A stretch of DNA of 64,000 nt from Halodurantibacterium flavum (GTDB lineage: Bacteria; Pseudomonadota; Alphaproteobacteria; Rhodobacterales; Rhodobacteraceae). Shown here piece by piece: positions 51,731 through 60,130 of the stretch (its first letter is position 1; the number at the start of each line of letters is the position of its first letter). Both the position numbers and the translations under genes were made by a program. Location of the stretch: NCBI RefSeq assembly GCF_042681825.1, contig NZ_JBHUGH010000005.1, positions 62,001 through 126,000 on the forward strand, read 5' to 3'. The notes under the pieces were generated by a model. That model had not been told where the DNA came from. It worked only from the letters and a program-made list of their open reading frames with translations, and did not search any database.

Positions 51731-52242
51731 ACGTCCTGATAAATGTCCTGCTTGTTCTCGGCACCGTCGCGCTGATGGAATTCGTCGCCTATGCGACCCA
51801 TCGCTGGGTGATGCACGGCCCCCTGGGCTGGCGCTGGCACAAATCGCACCATGAGGAAACCCACGGGCCGTTTGAGAAGAACGACCTCTATGCGGTCTGT
51901 TTCGCGGTCGTGGCCATCGCGCTCTTCGCGGCCGGATCGCTCTGGTGGGGGCGGCTCACGTGGATCGCGACCGGCGTGACGCTTTACGGGCTGATCTATT
52001 TCATTGTGCATGACGGGCTGGTGCATCAGCGCTGGCCGTTCCGCTATGTGCCGCGCAAGGGCTATCTGCGCCGTCTTTATCAGGCGCACCGGCTGCATCA
52101 CGCGGTCGAGGGGCGCGAGGGCTGCGTGTCCTTCGGCTTTATCTATGCGCCGCCCGTGCCGGACCTGAAGCGTCAGTTGCAGGGCAACAAGTCCATCCGA
52201 CCGGAGCTGAGGCCCGAGGTTTCCCCCCGTCAGGATGTCTGA
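51727..52242 (+). CDS. crtZ: Beta-carotene 3-hydroxylase (non-heme di-iron)
   Basis: 171 aa membrane enzyme converting beta-carotene to zeaxanthin. All four histidine motifs are present: HRWVMH, HKSHHEE, HDGLVHQRW and HRLHHAVEG. Predicted helices flank them. It overlaps crtE by ATGA and its 3' end overlaps the converging crtB by 13 nt. The convergence of crtZ with crtB matches the arrangement known from Pantoea-type clusters. Confidence 0.97.
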   Translation: MNVLINVLLVLGTVALMEFVAYATHRWVMHGPLGWRWHKSHHEETHGPFEKNDLYAVCFAVVAIALFAAGSLWWGRLTWIATGVTLYGLIYFIVHDGLVHQRWPFRYVPRKGYLRRLYQAHRLHHAVEGREGCVSFGFIYAPPVPDLKRQLQGNKSIRPELRPEVSPRQDV

Positions 52243-53171
52243 TCGCCCGGGCTTCGCGGCCGGGTCCACAGGCCTTCGCGCGGCGTTTCGCGGGCCGGCA
52301 GGCGGCTTGCTGCCGCGTCGCCCAGGCCGCTGACCACAAGACGAAGCTTTTCCCCCGTTCCGGTCGAGACGCGGCCCGACAGCGCCGCAGGCCCCGCCTG
52401 ACGCAGGCGGACCCCGATCTGGCGATAGATCCGCGCGGCCGAGGCGATCCCCCAGGCACAACCCGGCGGCAGTGCGCGGATGCCCACGCGTGCCGAGGCG
52501 TAATAGGGTTCGGCCATGTCCAGAAGGCGCAGCACCAGCGGAAAGACCGCCGGATCCGGCGCTTCGGGGTCAAGCCGGACCCCCGCCTCAGCCAGCCAGT
52601 CAGCCGGCAGATAGGCGCGGCCGGCGCGCGCATCCTCCTGCACATCGCGGGCGATATTGGTCAGTTGGAACGCGAGCCCCAGATCGCAGGCGCGGTCCAG
52701 CACCACCGGATCGCGCACCCCCATGATCCGCGCCATCATCACCCCCACCACGCCGGCGACATGATAGCTGTAGCGCAGCGTATCCTCGATGCTGACAAAG
52801 GGCCGCCGCTCGACATCCCAGCGGAACCCCTCCAGCAGATCGCGGGGCCAGGCATCGGGAAAGTCGTGACGCGCGGCGACCCGGGCCAGCGCCGCGAAGG
52901 GCGGGTCGAGACCATCTGCCCCCGCCAGCGCGGCGGCGGTCTGATCCTCCAGTCGCGCAAGCCGCAAAAGCTGTTCCGCCTGCGGCGGTTCGCGCAAGGC
53001 GCCGCCCATGTCCTGCCCGTCGATCATGTCGTCGCAGTGGCGGCACCAGCCATAGAGCAGCATCGCATCGCGCCGGGCAGCCCGCGGCATGACCCGCGCC
53101 GCCATGGCGAAGCTGCTCGACCCCGCGGCCATCTGGGCGCGTGCCCACTCCTCCAGCGCCGCATCACCCAT
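52230..53171 (-). CDS. crtB: Phytoene synthase
   Basis: 313 aa. It joins two GGPP molecules head to head to 15-cis-phytoene. The two Asp-rich sites are RHCDDMIDGQD and ARDVQEDARAGRAYLP, with the conserved LGLAFQLTNI between. It is the last gene of crtX-crtY-crtI-crtB, starting 6 nt after crtI. Its 3' end overlaps crtZ from the other strand, so the two transcripts are antisense over a few bases. Confidence 0.97.
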   Translation of the reverse strand: MGDAALEEWARAQMAAGSSSFAMAARVMPRAARRDAMLLYGWCRHCDDMIDGQDMGGALREPPQAEQLLRLARLEDQTAAALAGADGLDPPFAALARVAARHDFPDAWPRDLLEGFRWDVERRPFVSIEDTLRYSYHVAGVVGVMMARIMGVRDPVVLDRACDLGLAFQLTNIARDVQEDARAGRAYLPADWLAEAGVRLDPEAPDPAVFPLVLRLLDMAEPYYASARVGIRALPPGCAWGIASAARIYRQIGVRLRQAGPAALSGRVSTGTGEKLRLVVSGLGDAAASRLPARETPREGLWTRPRSPGDQTS

Positions 53172-53177
53172 GGTTGG

Positions 53178-54668
53178 TCACCCGGCCGCGCTGTCAGCGA
53201 TCATCAGCCCTGCCGTGGCCTTGGCCGAACCGACCACCCCCGGGATACCGGCGCCGGGATGCGTGCCCGCGCCCACGAGGTAGAAATTCCCGATCTCCGC
53301 ATCGCGGTTATGGGGGCGGAACCAGGCGCTCTGGGTCAGGATCGGTTCGACAGAGAAGGCCGAGCCGTGATGCGCCGCCAGTTCGTCGCGGAAATCGGCG
53401 GGCGTGAAGATGCGCGAGGTCACGAGATCGTCGCGCAGACCCGGAATATGGCGTTCCTCCAGATAGGCGAGGATGCGGTCGCGGTATTTCGGCCCCTCGA
53501 CTGCCCAGTCGATATCGGCCTGCCCCAGATGCGGCACCGGTGAGAGCACGTAATAGCTCGAACAGCCCTCGGGCGCCATGCTGTCATCGGTGACGCTGGG
53601 CGCGTGCAGATAGAGCGAAAAGTCGTCCGGCAGGCCGCTGCCGCGAAAGATGTCGCGCACCAGTTCGCGGTAGCGCGGGCCGAAAAGCACCGTGTGATGC
53701 TTCAGGTGGTCGTGGCGGCGGCGCAGCCCGAAATGGATCACAAAAAGCGACATCGACCAGCGGCGCTTGTCGAGCCGCCGCGCCTCGGCCTGCCCGCGCG
53801 GGGTCTGCCCCAAGAGATCGCGATAGCTGTGCATCACATCCGCGTTCGAGGCGACCATGTCGACGGGCACGACCTCTCCGGCGGTGGTGACGACGGCGCG
53901 GGCGCGGCTGCCCTCGGTCTCGATCCGCGCGACCGGCGTGTTCAGGCGCAGATCGCCGCCCAGATCGGTGAAAAGCCGCGCCATCCCATCGACCAGCCGC
54001 CCCGTACCGCCCTTGGCGAACCAGACGCCGCCCTGACGTTCCAGCGCATGGATCAGGGCATAGATCGCCGAGGTCTCGAACGGATTGCCGCCCACCAGAA
54101 GCGAGTGAAAGGAAAAGGCCATGCGCAGCTTTTCATCCTGGATGAAGCGCGCGACCGCCTGATAGACCGAACGATCCGCCCGCAGCCGCACGAGTTGCGG
54201 TGCCGCCCGCACCATGTCGGCAAAGCGCAGGAACGGCACCATCCCCAATTTCTCATAGCCTTCGCGATAGACGGCGCGGCTGTAGTCGAGAAAGCGGCGA
54301 TATCCCTCCACATCGGCCGGGTTGCGCGCGGCGATCTGGCGATCCAGCGAGCCTTGGTCGTTGTCATAGTCGAAATGGGTGCCGTCCTCCCAGGCCAGCC
54401 GGTAAAAGGGCGTGACGGGCACCAGCGGCGCGTAATCCTCCATCCGGCGACCGCTCAGGTCCCAAAGCTCGCGCAGCGCGTCGGGGTCGGTGATGACCGT
54501 GGGGCCCGCGTCAAAGACGAAGCCCTCATCATGCCAGACATAGGCGCGGCCGCCGGGCTTGTCCCGCGCTTCGAAAAGCGTGGTTGCGATGCCCGCACTT
54601 TGCAGCCGGATGGCAAGGGCAAGCCCGCCGAAACCCGACCCGATCACGGCGGCACTGCGTTCGGTCAT
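53178..54668 (-). CDS. crtI: Phytoene desaturase (CrtI type)
   Basis: 496 aa. It performs the four desaturations from phytoene to lycopene. The FAD-binding AAVIGSGFGGLALAIRLQSAG is at the N-terminus. The C-terminal family motif reads NFYLVGAGTHPGAGIPGV, as in bacterial CrtI. ATG 54668 overlaps the crtY stop (ATGA); the longer open frame upstream lies within crtY. The middle of the crtXYIB operon. Confidence 0.97.
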   Translation of the reverse strand: MTERSAAVIGSGFGGLALAIRLQSAGIATTLFEARDKPGGRAYVWHDEGFVFDAGPTVITDPDALRELWDLSGRRMEDYAPLVPVTPFYRLAWEDGTHFDYDNDQGSLDRQIAARNPADVEGYRRFLDYSRAVYREGYEKLGMVPFLRFADMVRAAPQLVRLRADRSVYQAVARFIQDEKLRMAFSFHSLLVGGNPFETSAIYALIHALERQGGVWFAKGGTGRLVDGMARLFTDLGGDLRLNTPVARIETEGSRARAVVTTAGEVVPVDMVASNADVMHSYRDLLGQTPRGQAEARRLDKRRWSMSLFVIHFGLRRRHDHLKHHTVLFGPRYRELVRDIFRGSGLPDDFSLYLHAPSVTDDSMAPEGCSSYYVLSPVPHLGQADIDWAVEGPKYRDRILAYLEERHIPGLRDDLVTSRIFTPADFRDELAAHHGSAFSVEPILTQSAWFRPHNRDAEIGNFYLVGAGTHPGAGIPGVVGSAKATAGLMIADSAAG

Positions 54669-55843
54669 TCTCTGGTCTCCGAAAGAAGGGGCCGCTCGGC
54701 CAGACAGGCGGCGGCGCGATGCAAGGGGATGGGCGGACGGCCGGTCACGATCCGCAGCCGGTCGGCCCATGTGAGGCGGTCCGCATAGAACCGTTCGATC
54801 ACGGGCACGGGCAGGCGATAGAACCGTTCCAGCAGGCGATAGCGTTCATCGGGCGGGCAGCCCCGGAACAGCATCCGGTTCAGGAGCCGCAGGAAGCTTT
54901 GTTCGCGCGCCCGTTCCAGCGCGAAATCGCGCAGCCGCGTCATGACATCCGCTGTGTCGAGACGCGGGCTGGCCGCGATCACCTCGGCCGCGCGCACGGC
55001 CATGGGCAGCGAATAGCCCGTCACCGGGTGGAACAGCGCCGCAGAAAGCCCGATCGGCACCGCCCCACCTGCCTGTGCGGACCAGAGCGCGCGCGCATCG
55101 AGCGCAAGGGCAATCGGCAGCACGCCGCTTTCACGCCGCAACTCGGTCGCGCCCGCCCAGCCCTGTTCCTGCGCATAGGCCATGGCGTCGGCGGCGCAAC
55201 TGGCCGCGTCGAGCGTCGCATGATCGCTGTAGCGCGTATCTTCGACCAGAAGGCCGTCGGGGCCAAAGGGCAGGCAATAGACAAAGCGGTAGCCGTCGCG
55301 CTGCGCGACCGTCGCGTCCATGATGACCGGGTGGCGCAGCCCGTGGCCGTCCGGCACCTGCAGTTCAAGGCCGGTGAATTTCTGCCAGCCAAGCGCCAGA
55401 TGCGGGCTTTTGCGCTGGCCCCGTGCATCAAGGATCAGGGGCGCGCGCAGGGTGGTGCCGTCCGACAGGTGCAGGGCATCTGCCGCCGCCGCGGCGACCT
55501 CGGCCCGGCGGACGGTGATGTCAGGTTGCGCGGCGACCGCGTCCCGCAGCGCCCCGGGCGTCACGGTGTTGTAGCCGGTGGGCAGGCTGCGGCGATGGGC
55601 GGGAAAGCGGACCTCTTGCCCCGCCCAGTGATGGGCGATGGCGGGGGCGAGCCAGACACGGCTTTCGGGCGTTACGTCCGGATCGTGAAAGGACCATGTG
55701 TGGTCCCTGCCCGGTTCCGCCCGCCGGTCGAGCAGCAGGATGCGCAGCCCCGGCCGACGCGCGGCAAGGCACAGCGCGGTAAGGCTCGCCGAAAGGCCCG
55801 CGCCCGCAATCAGAACGTCGGGTGTCGCTGTATCGTCGGTCAT
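54665..55843 (-). CDS. crtY: Lycopene beta-cyclase (CrtY)
   Basis: 392 aa. It closes both ends of lycopene to beta-carotene. The N-terminal dinucleotide motif DVLIAGAGLSASLTALCLA and the cyclase motifs TWSFHDPDV, LDARGQ, PVTGYSLPMAVRAA and FRGCPPDERYRLLERFYRLP are present. It is coupled at both ends by ATGA overlaps (crtX before, crtI after). Confidence 0.97.
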   Translation of the reverse strand: MTDDTATPDVLIAGAGLSASLTALCLAARRPGLRILLLDRRAEPGRDHTWSFHDPDVTPESRVWLAPAIAHHWAGQEVRFPAHRRSLPTGYNTVTPGALRDAVAAQPDITVRRAEVAAAAADALHLSDGTTLRAPLILDARGQRKSPHLALGWQKFTGLELQVPDGHGLRHPVIMDATVAQRDGYRFVYCLPFGPDGLLVEDTRYSDHATLDAASCAADAMAYAQEQGWAGATELRRESGVLPIALALDARALWSAQAGGAVPIGLSAALFHPVTGYSLPMAVRAAEVIAASPRLDTADVMTRLRDFALERAREQSFLRLLNRMLFRGCPPDERYRLLERFYRLPVPVIERFYADRLTWADRLRIVTGRPPIPLHRAAACLAERPLLSETRE

Positions 55844-57075
55844 GCGGCGCTCAGGGCGGCGGGCAACAACCGCTCGATCAGGTCGGCGGCCCCGTCCGCG
55901 CCCCCCGCCGCCGCAAGCTGGCTTGCCGCCGGGTCGAGCGCGCAGCGAAAGCCGGGATCCCGGATCACCTGTTCCAGCGCATGGCGCAGCGCGGCGCGGC
56001 CCCTGCCCCAGCGCGGCAGCACGACGCCCGCCCCGGCGCGCGCGACCCGCGCCGCGATCCCCGGCTGTTCATAGGCAAGCGGCAGCACGACCATCGGCAC
56101 CCGATGCGCCGCAGCATCAAGCACCGTGTTGAACCCCCCATGGATGATCGCCGCCGCGCATTGCGCCAGCACCCCGCGCTGGGCAAAGTAATCCGCGACG
56201 ATCGGGCGCCCGGGCAGGCGCTGCGCCTCGGCTTGCGTCAGGGCACCGCAATGGGCAAGGACAAGGCACAGGTCCAGATCGGCCGCCGCCGCCGCGATCC
56301 GCCGCAAAAGGCCCGCCTTCCCCGGCTGCAAGGTGCCGACCGAGGCAAAGACCGCCATACGCCCGCCGGTGTCGAGAAGGGGCGCGGGTGGTTCAGGCCG
56401 GCGGATCGCGCCCACCCGGCGAAATCCCGGCCCCGGGGCCAGGCGCGGAAAATCGAGCGCGCCCACCCCCTGCACCACGTCGCAGAGCGGCGAGACCCAG
56501 TCCGACAGCCGGTCGCGCGACGCAAGCCCGTGGTCGCGGCAGCCCTGCGCCAGCGCCCGGCCCTGCGCCGCCATCAGCCAGTCAGTGACGCGCCATGCCC
56601 CGGCATAGTTCTTTTCCGCCCGCGCGCCGGTCGCATAGGCCCAGCCGACAAAGGCGGGCGGCAGGCCGGGCTCGCGGTTGACCGGCAGGGCCGCGCCCAG
56701 CGTCGCGCGCGGCAGGCCCGCAGCCTCGGCCGCAAGGCTGCCGCCCGGTTCCATCTGATCGGCGATCACCAGATCGGCGCCGATGCGCGCCAGCAGGTCG
56801 GGGGTCTGGCGGCAATGGGCCGCCGTTTCAGCCGCCACATGGGCCAGCAGCGCGCGCATCCCCTGCGGCGGGGCCATGGGCGGGCCGTCCAGCGGCAGCA
56901 AGTCCGGCAGACGCTCGGGGCGCAGATGCGCGGGCATCCCGGACACAACCTGCGCCAGACGCGGTGGCGCGATCAGCGTCACCCGGTGCCCCCGCCGCAT
57001 CAGCACCTCGGCGGTGGCCAGATGCACCGCAAGATGGCTGACCAAAGCCGGAGAGATCATCGCGAGATGCGCCAT
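55840..57075 (-). CDS. crtX: Zeaxanthin glucosyltransferase
   Basis: 411 aa UGT-type enzyme. It adds glucose from UDP-glucose to the hydroxyls of zeaxanthin. The donor-binding motif is near the C-terminus (AAIIHGGFNTVLDAAAHRVPMVVLPLAYEQPGIAARV), and the N-terminus HLAMISPALVSHLAVHLATAEVLMRRGH is typical. It is first in the crtXYIB operon and divergent from the membrane protein gene at 57205. Its presence makes glucosylated zeaxanthin the likely end pigment. Confidence 0.95.
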   Translation of the reverse strand: MAHLAMISPALVSHLAVHLATAEVLMRRGHRVTLIAPPRLAQVVSGMPAHLRPERLPDLLPLDGPPMAPPQGMRALLAHVAAETAAHCRQTPDLLARIGADLVIADQMEPGGSLAAEAAGLPRATLGAALPVNREPGLPPAFVGWAYATGARAEKNYAGAWRVTDWLMAAQGRALAQGCRDHGLASRDRLSDWVSPLCDVVQGVGALDFPRLAPGPGFRRVGAIRRPEPPAPLLDTGGRMAVFASVGTLQPGKAGLLRRIAAAAADLDLCLVLAHCGALTQAEAQRLPGRPIVADYFAQRGVLAQCAAAIIHGGFNTVLDAAAHRVPMVVLPLAYEQPGIAARVARAGAGVVLPRWGRGRAALRHALEQVIRDPGFRCALDPAASQLAAAGGADGAADLIERLLPAALSAA

Positions 57076-57204
57076 TATTGCCTTCGGCCGCCAATCGGTT
57101 AGCTGTGGAAGCTAAAGAGCCGCCCGGGGAAATCAAGTGAAACACGCGCGAGAGGGAAAGACGGGCGAAGACCGTGCCGATATGCCGCCGGCCGGGTTGG
57201 CGCG

Positions 57205-57789
57205 ATGATATCCGCGCTGATGCGGCAGGATCGCTGGCTGGTCCTGTCGCAAGCGCTCTTTCTGTGCCTCATCCCGGCCGAGTTGCTGCTGGGCCGCGGA
57301 TGGGACGCGATCGCGGCCCTGGGCGCGCTGGGGGCCTGCCTGATCCCGACGGCGCTGCGGGAAAACACCCGCCTCGACCTGCCGGACGGGGTCGACAGGG
57401 CGACCGCCCTGTTCGTCACGGCGACGATTTTCCTTGGCGAGAGGCTCTCGTTCTACGATCTGCTCTGGTGGTGGGATCTGGCGGCGCATGGGGTGGCGGG
57501 CGTGCTGCTGGTCCTGCTGGCGGCGCTGGTTCATGACCAGTTGCAGGGGCGCCGGGGCAGCGAGGTGCCGATCGGCGGGCCGCTGCGGATGATCTTCATC
57601 CTGTCATTCTCCATCGCGGCGGCAGCCCTGTGGGAAGTGCTGGAATACAGCCTCGACGTGATCTTCGACTCGGACGCGCAGGAGGACGGGCTCGACGACA
57701 CGATGACGGATATCCTGGCGCATGTGCTGGGCAGCGTGACTGCGGCAATGCTGCTGCACCGCAATTCAAACCGAAACAGTCAGGATTGA
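57205..57789 (+). CDS. Integral membrane protein, DUF2238/YjdF-like
   Basis: 194 aa with five or six predicted helices. WWWDLAAHGVAGVLL and LWEVLEYSLDVIFDSDAQEDGLDDTMTDILAHVLGS match the style of the DUF2238/YjdF family, with acidic residues inside membrane-side loops. The function is unknown. It is divergent from crtX over ~130 bp, so both promoters share one region. It precedes the siderophore receptor by ~120 bp. Confidence 0.75.
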   Translation: MISALMRQDRWLVLSQALFLCLIPAELLLGRGWDAIAALGALGACLIPTALRENTRLDLPDGVDRATALFVTATIFLGERLSFYDLLWWWDLAAHGVAGVLLVLLAALVHDQLQGRRGSEVPIGGPLRMIFILSFSIAAAALWEVLEYSLDVIFDSDAQEDGLDDTMTDILAHVLGSVTAAMLLHRNSNRNSQD

Positions 57790-57906
57790 CATTCCGGCCG
57801 CATCGCGCCACCACGGCTGCATCGCCGGGGCCTGCATCCTGCATTCCCGGCCCTAATCGCAACAGGTTGAAATACCCGCCGCGCGGGTCAGCCGAGGGAT
57901 TCCGGA

Positions 57907-60036
57907 ATGAAACTCACCCGTGCCCGCCTTCTGGGGCAGACCACCGCCATTGCCCTTTGCCTGCCGGGCGCCGTCCTTGCGCAGGATGCGGCCGACCCGA
58001 TGCTTTTGGGCCGTATCGAGCTGGAGGGCACCGGCACCGGCCCGGTCGCCGGCCAGACCAACCCCGCCACGCAGGCCGGGTCCAAGACCGCGACGCCCCT
58101 GACCGAGATCCCGCAATCGGTGACGGTGATCGGGTCGGAACGGATCGCGGCGCAGAACGCGGCCAAGATCGACGAGATTCTGGGCTATACCGCGGGCGTT
58201 GCGCCGCAGCCCTACGGCTATGACAGCGACACGAACTGGGTGGTGATCCGCGGCTTTCCGGCCAGCGCCACGGGGGTCTTCCAGGACGGGCTTGCGCATT
58301 ATTCCTATGGCTTCGGCGGGTTCTATATCGATCCTTTCACGCTGGAACGGGTCGAGGTGCTCAAGGGTCCGGCCTCGGTGCTTTATGGCGGCGCCAATCC
58401 GGGCGGGCTCCTGAACTACGTCTCCAAGATGCCCACGGGCACGGACGACGGCATGGCCGAACTGGGCGTGGACGAAAACGGACGCGTCTGGGCCGGGGCC
58501 GACCAGAACGGCGTGACGGCGGGGGGCCTGCGCTGGCGGCTGGTCAGCAAGCTCGCGCGGACCGACGGCTATGGCGCCTTCGACGACGGCGTGCACGGGG
58601 TGATCGCGCCGTCGCTCTCGTTCACGCTGGACGGCGGCACCGACGTCACCCTGATGGCGAGCTATACCCATATCGACGAGGATCACGTCGGCGGCGCGTG
58701 GCTGCCCTATTACGGGACGGTGGAGGATATCGGCTTTGGCCGGATCGACCGCGACTTCAACAGCGGCGAACCGGCGCTGGACTGGTATCGGCGCGATCAG
58801 CTTTTGCTGTCCTCGATCGTGCGGCATCAGTTCGACAACGGCCTGACGCTGACCAATACCAGCCGGCTGTCGTGGTCGGATGTGGATGAAAGCCAGGTCT
58901 ACGGCTTTGGCTATGCCGGCTATTCGCCGACGCCCACCGACCCCGACAACACGCTGGCGCGGATCTTCTTCCAGCACCAGACCGAAACGCTGAGCTTTCT
59001 GAACGACACGCGGGTCGAGACGGTGGCGAATTTCGGTGGCACGGAACACCGGCTGCTGGCCGGGGTCGATTACCGCTGGTTCCGGATGGATCAGGTGCAG
59101 GCCTCGGTCGCCTGGCCGGATGCGGCGACGGGTATTTCGGTCACGAACCCGGTCTATGGCGCGCCGCAACCCGACCCGACGCCCTATATCGACCAGCGCA
59201 TCACCCAGCAGCAGCTTGGGCTTTATGTGCAGGACCAGATCCGCTGGGGTCAGGGCTGGATCGCGACACTGAACGGCCGGTTCGACGTGGTCGACCTGGA
59301 GGCGACCGGCACCCCCGCCTATTCCAGCACCGACCACGAATTTTCCTGGCGCGCCGGGATCGCCCGCGAGCTTGCCCGGGGGGTGACGCCCTACCTGTCC
59401 TACGCGACCTTCTTCAACCCGCAGATCGGGACATCCTCGGTCGGCGCGCTTTACCCGGAGACGGGGCAGCAGGTCGAGGCGGGCGTGAAATGGGCGCCCG
59501 AGGGGATGAACGCGCTCTTCACGCTCGCCGCGTTCGAGATCCGGCGCGAAGGTGTCGTGACCGGCCCCTTCAACGCGGAAACCCAGCTGGGTGAGGTCCG
59601 GTCCCGCGGGGTGGAGCTCGAGGCCCAGGCGGAACTGACCGACCGGCTGCGCCTTCTGGGGCAGGTCACGGCGATGGATGTGGAAATCACCGAGGATGCG
59701 GATACGGCCATCGTCGGCAACACCCCCTATGCCACGATCGAGCGTCAGGCCGCCTTGCAGCTTGCCTATGACCTGCCGCAGGTCGAGGGCCTGACCGTCA
59801 CGGGCGGCATCCGTTATCTGGGCCGGTCCTGGGCGGATAACGAAAACACGCTGCGGGTGCCGGATGCGACGCTGTTCGATGCGGGGGCGAGCTATGACTT
59901 CGGCGAGGGCTGGAACATGAACCTTGCCATCGCGAACCTTACCGATGAGCTTTACGTCGCCTCTTGCGAAACGGCGCTGTCGTGCTTTTACGGCGAGGGG
60001 CGCCGCGCCAGCCTCGTCTTGCGCAAGCGCTGGTAA
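57907..60036 (+). CDS. TonB-dependent siderophore receptor
   Basis: 709 aa. A signal peptide (TRARLLGQTTAIALCLPGAVLAQ) and a plug domain (TEIPQSVTVIGSERIAAQNAAKIDEILGYTAGV; VIRGFPAS; RVEVLKGPASVLYGGANPGGLLNYVSK) lead into a 22-strand-type barrel ending in Trp (SLVLRKRW). The plug is of the FhuA/FoxA ferrisiderophore class; the exact siderophore is unknown. I see no clear Fur or RirA box by eye. The ABC transporter gene follows 94 nt later and is likely linked. Confidence 0.94.
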   Translation: MKLTRARLLGQTTAIALCLPGAVLAQDAADPMLLGRIELEGTGTGPVAGQTNPATQAGSKTATPLTEIPQSVTVIGSERIAAQNAAKIDEILGYTAGVAPQPYGYDSDTNWVVIRGFPASATGVFQDGLAHYSYGFGGFYIDPFTLERVEVLKGPASVLYGGANPGGLLNYVSKMPTGTDDGMAELGVDENGRVWAGADQNGVTAGGLRWRLVSKLARTDGYGAFDDGVHGVIAPSLSFTLDGGTDVTLMASYTHIDEDHVGGAWLPYYGTVEDIGFGRIDRDFNSGEPALDWYRRDQLLLSSIVRHQFDNGLTLTNTSRLSWSDVDESQVYGFGYAGYSPTPTDPDNTLARIFFQHQTETLSFLNDTRVETVANFGGTEHRLLAGVDYRWFRMDQVQASVAWPDAATGISVTNPVYGAPQPDPTPYIDQRITQQQLGLYVQDQIRWGQGWIATLNGRFDVVDLEATGTPAYSSTDHEFSWRAGIARELARGVTPYLSYATFFNPQIGTSSVGALYPETGQQVEAGVKWAPEGMNALFTLAAFEIRREGVVTGPFNAETQLGEVRSRGVELEAQAELTDRLRLLGQVTAMDVEITEDADTAIVGNTPYATIERQAALQLAYDLPQVEGLTVTGGIRYLGRSWADNENTLRVPDATLFDAGASYDFGEGWNMNLAIANLTDELYVASCETALSCFYGEGRRASLVLRKRW

Positions 60037-60130
60037 TCGGGCAGGTCCCCGAAAGGGGGCCGCCCACCGGGCGTTGTCGCCCGTCACTAACAGACGGCGG
60101 CCTTGCGGGCAGCCAAGCACGGACGGTCTG

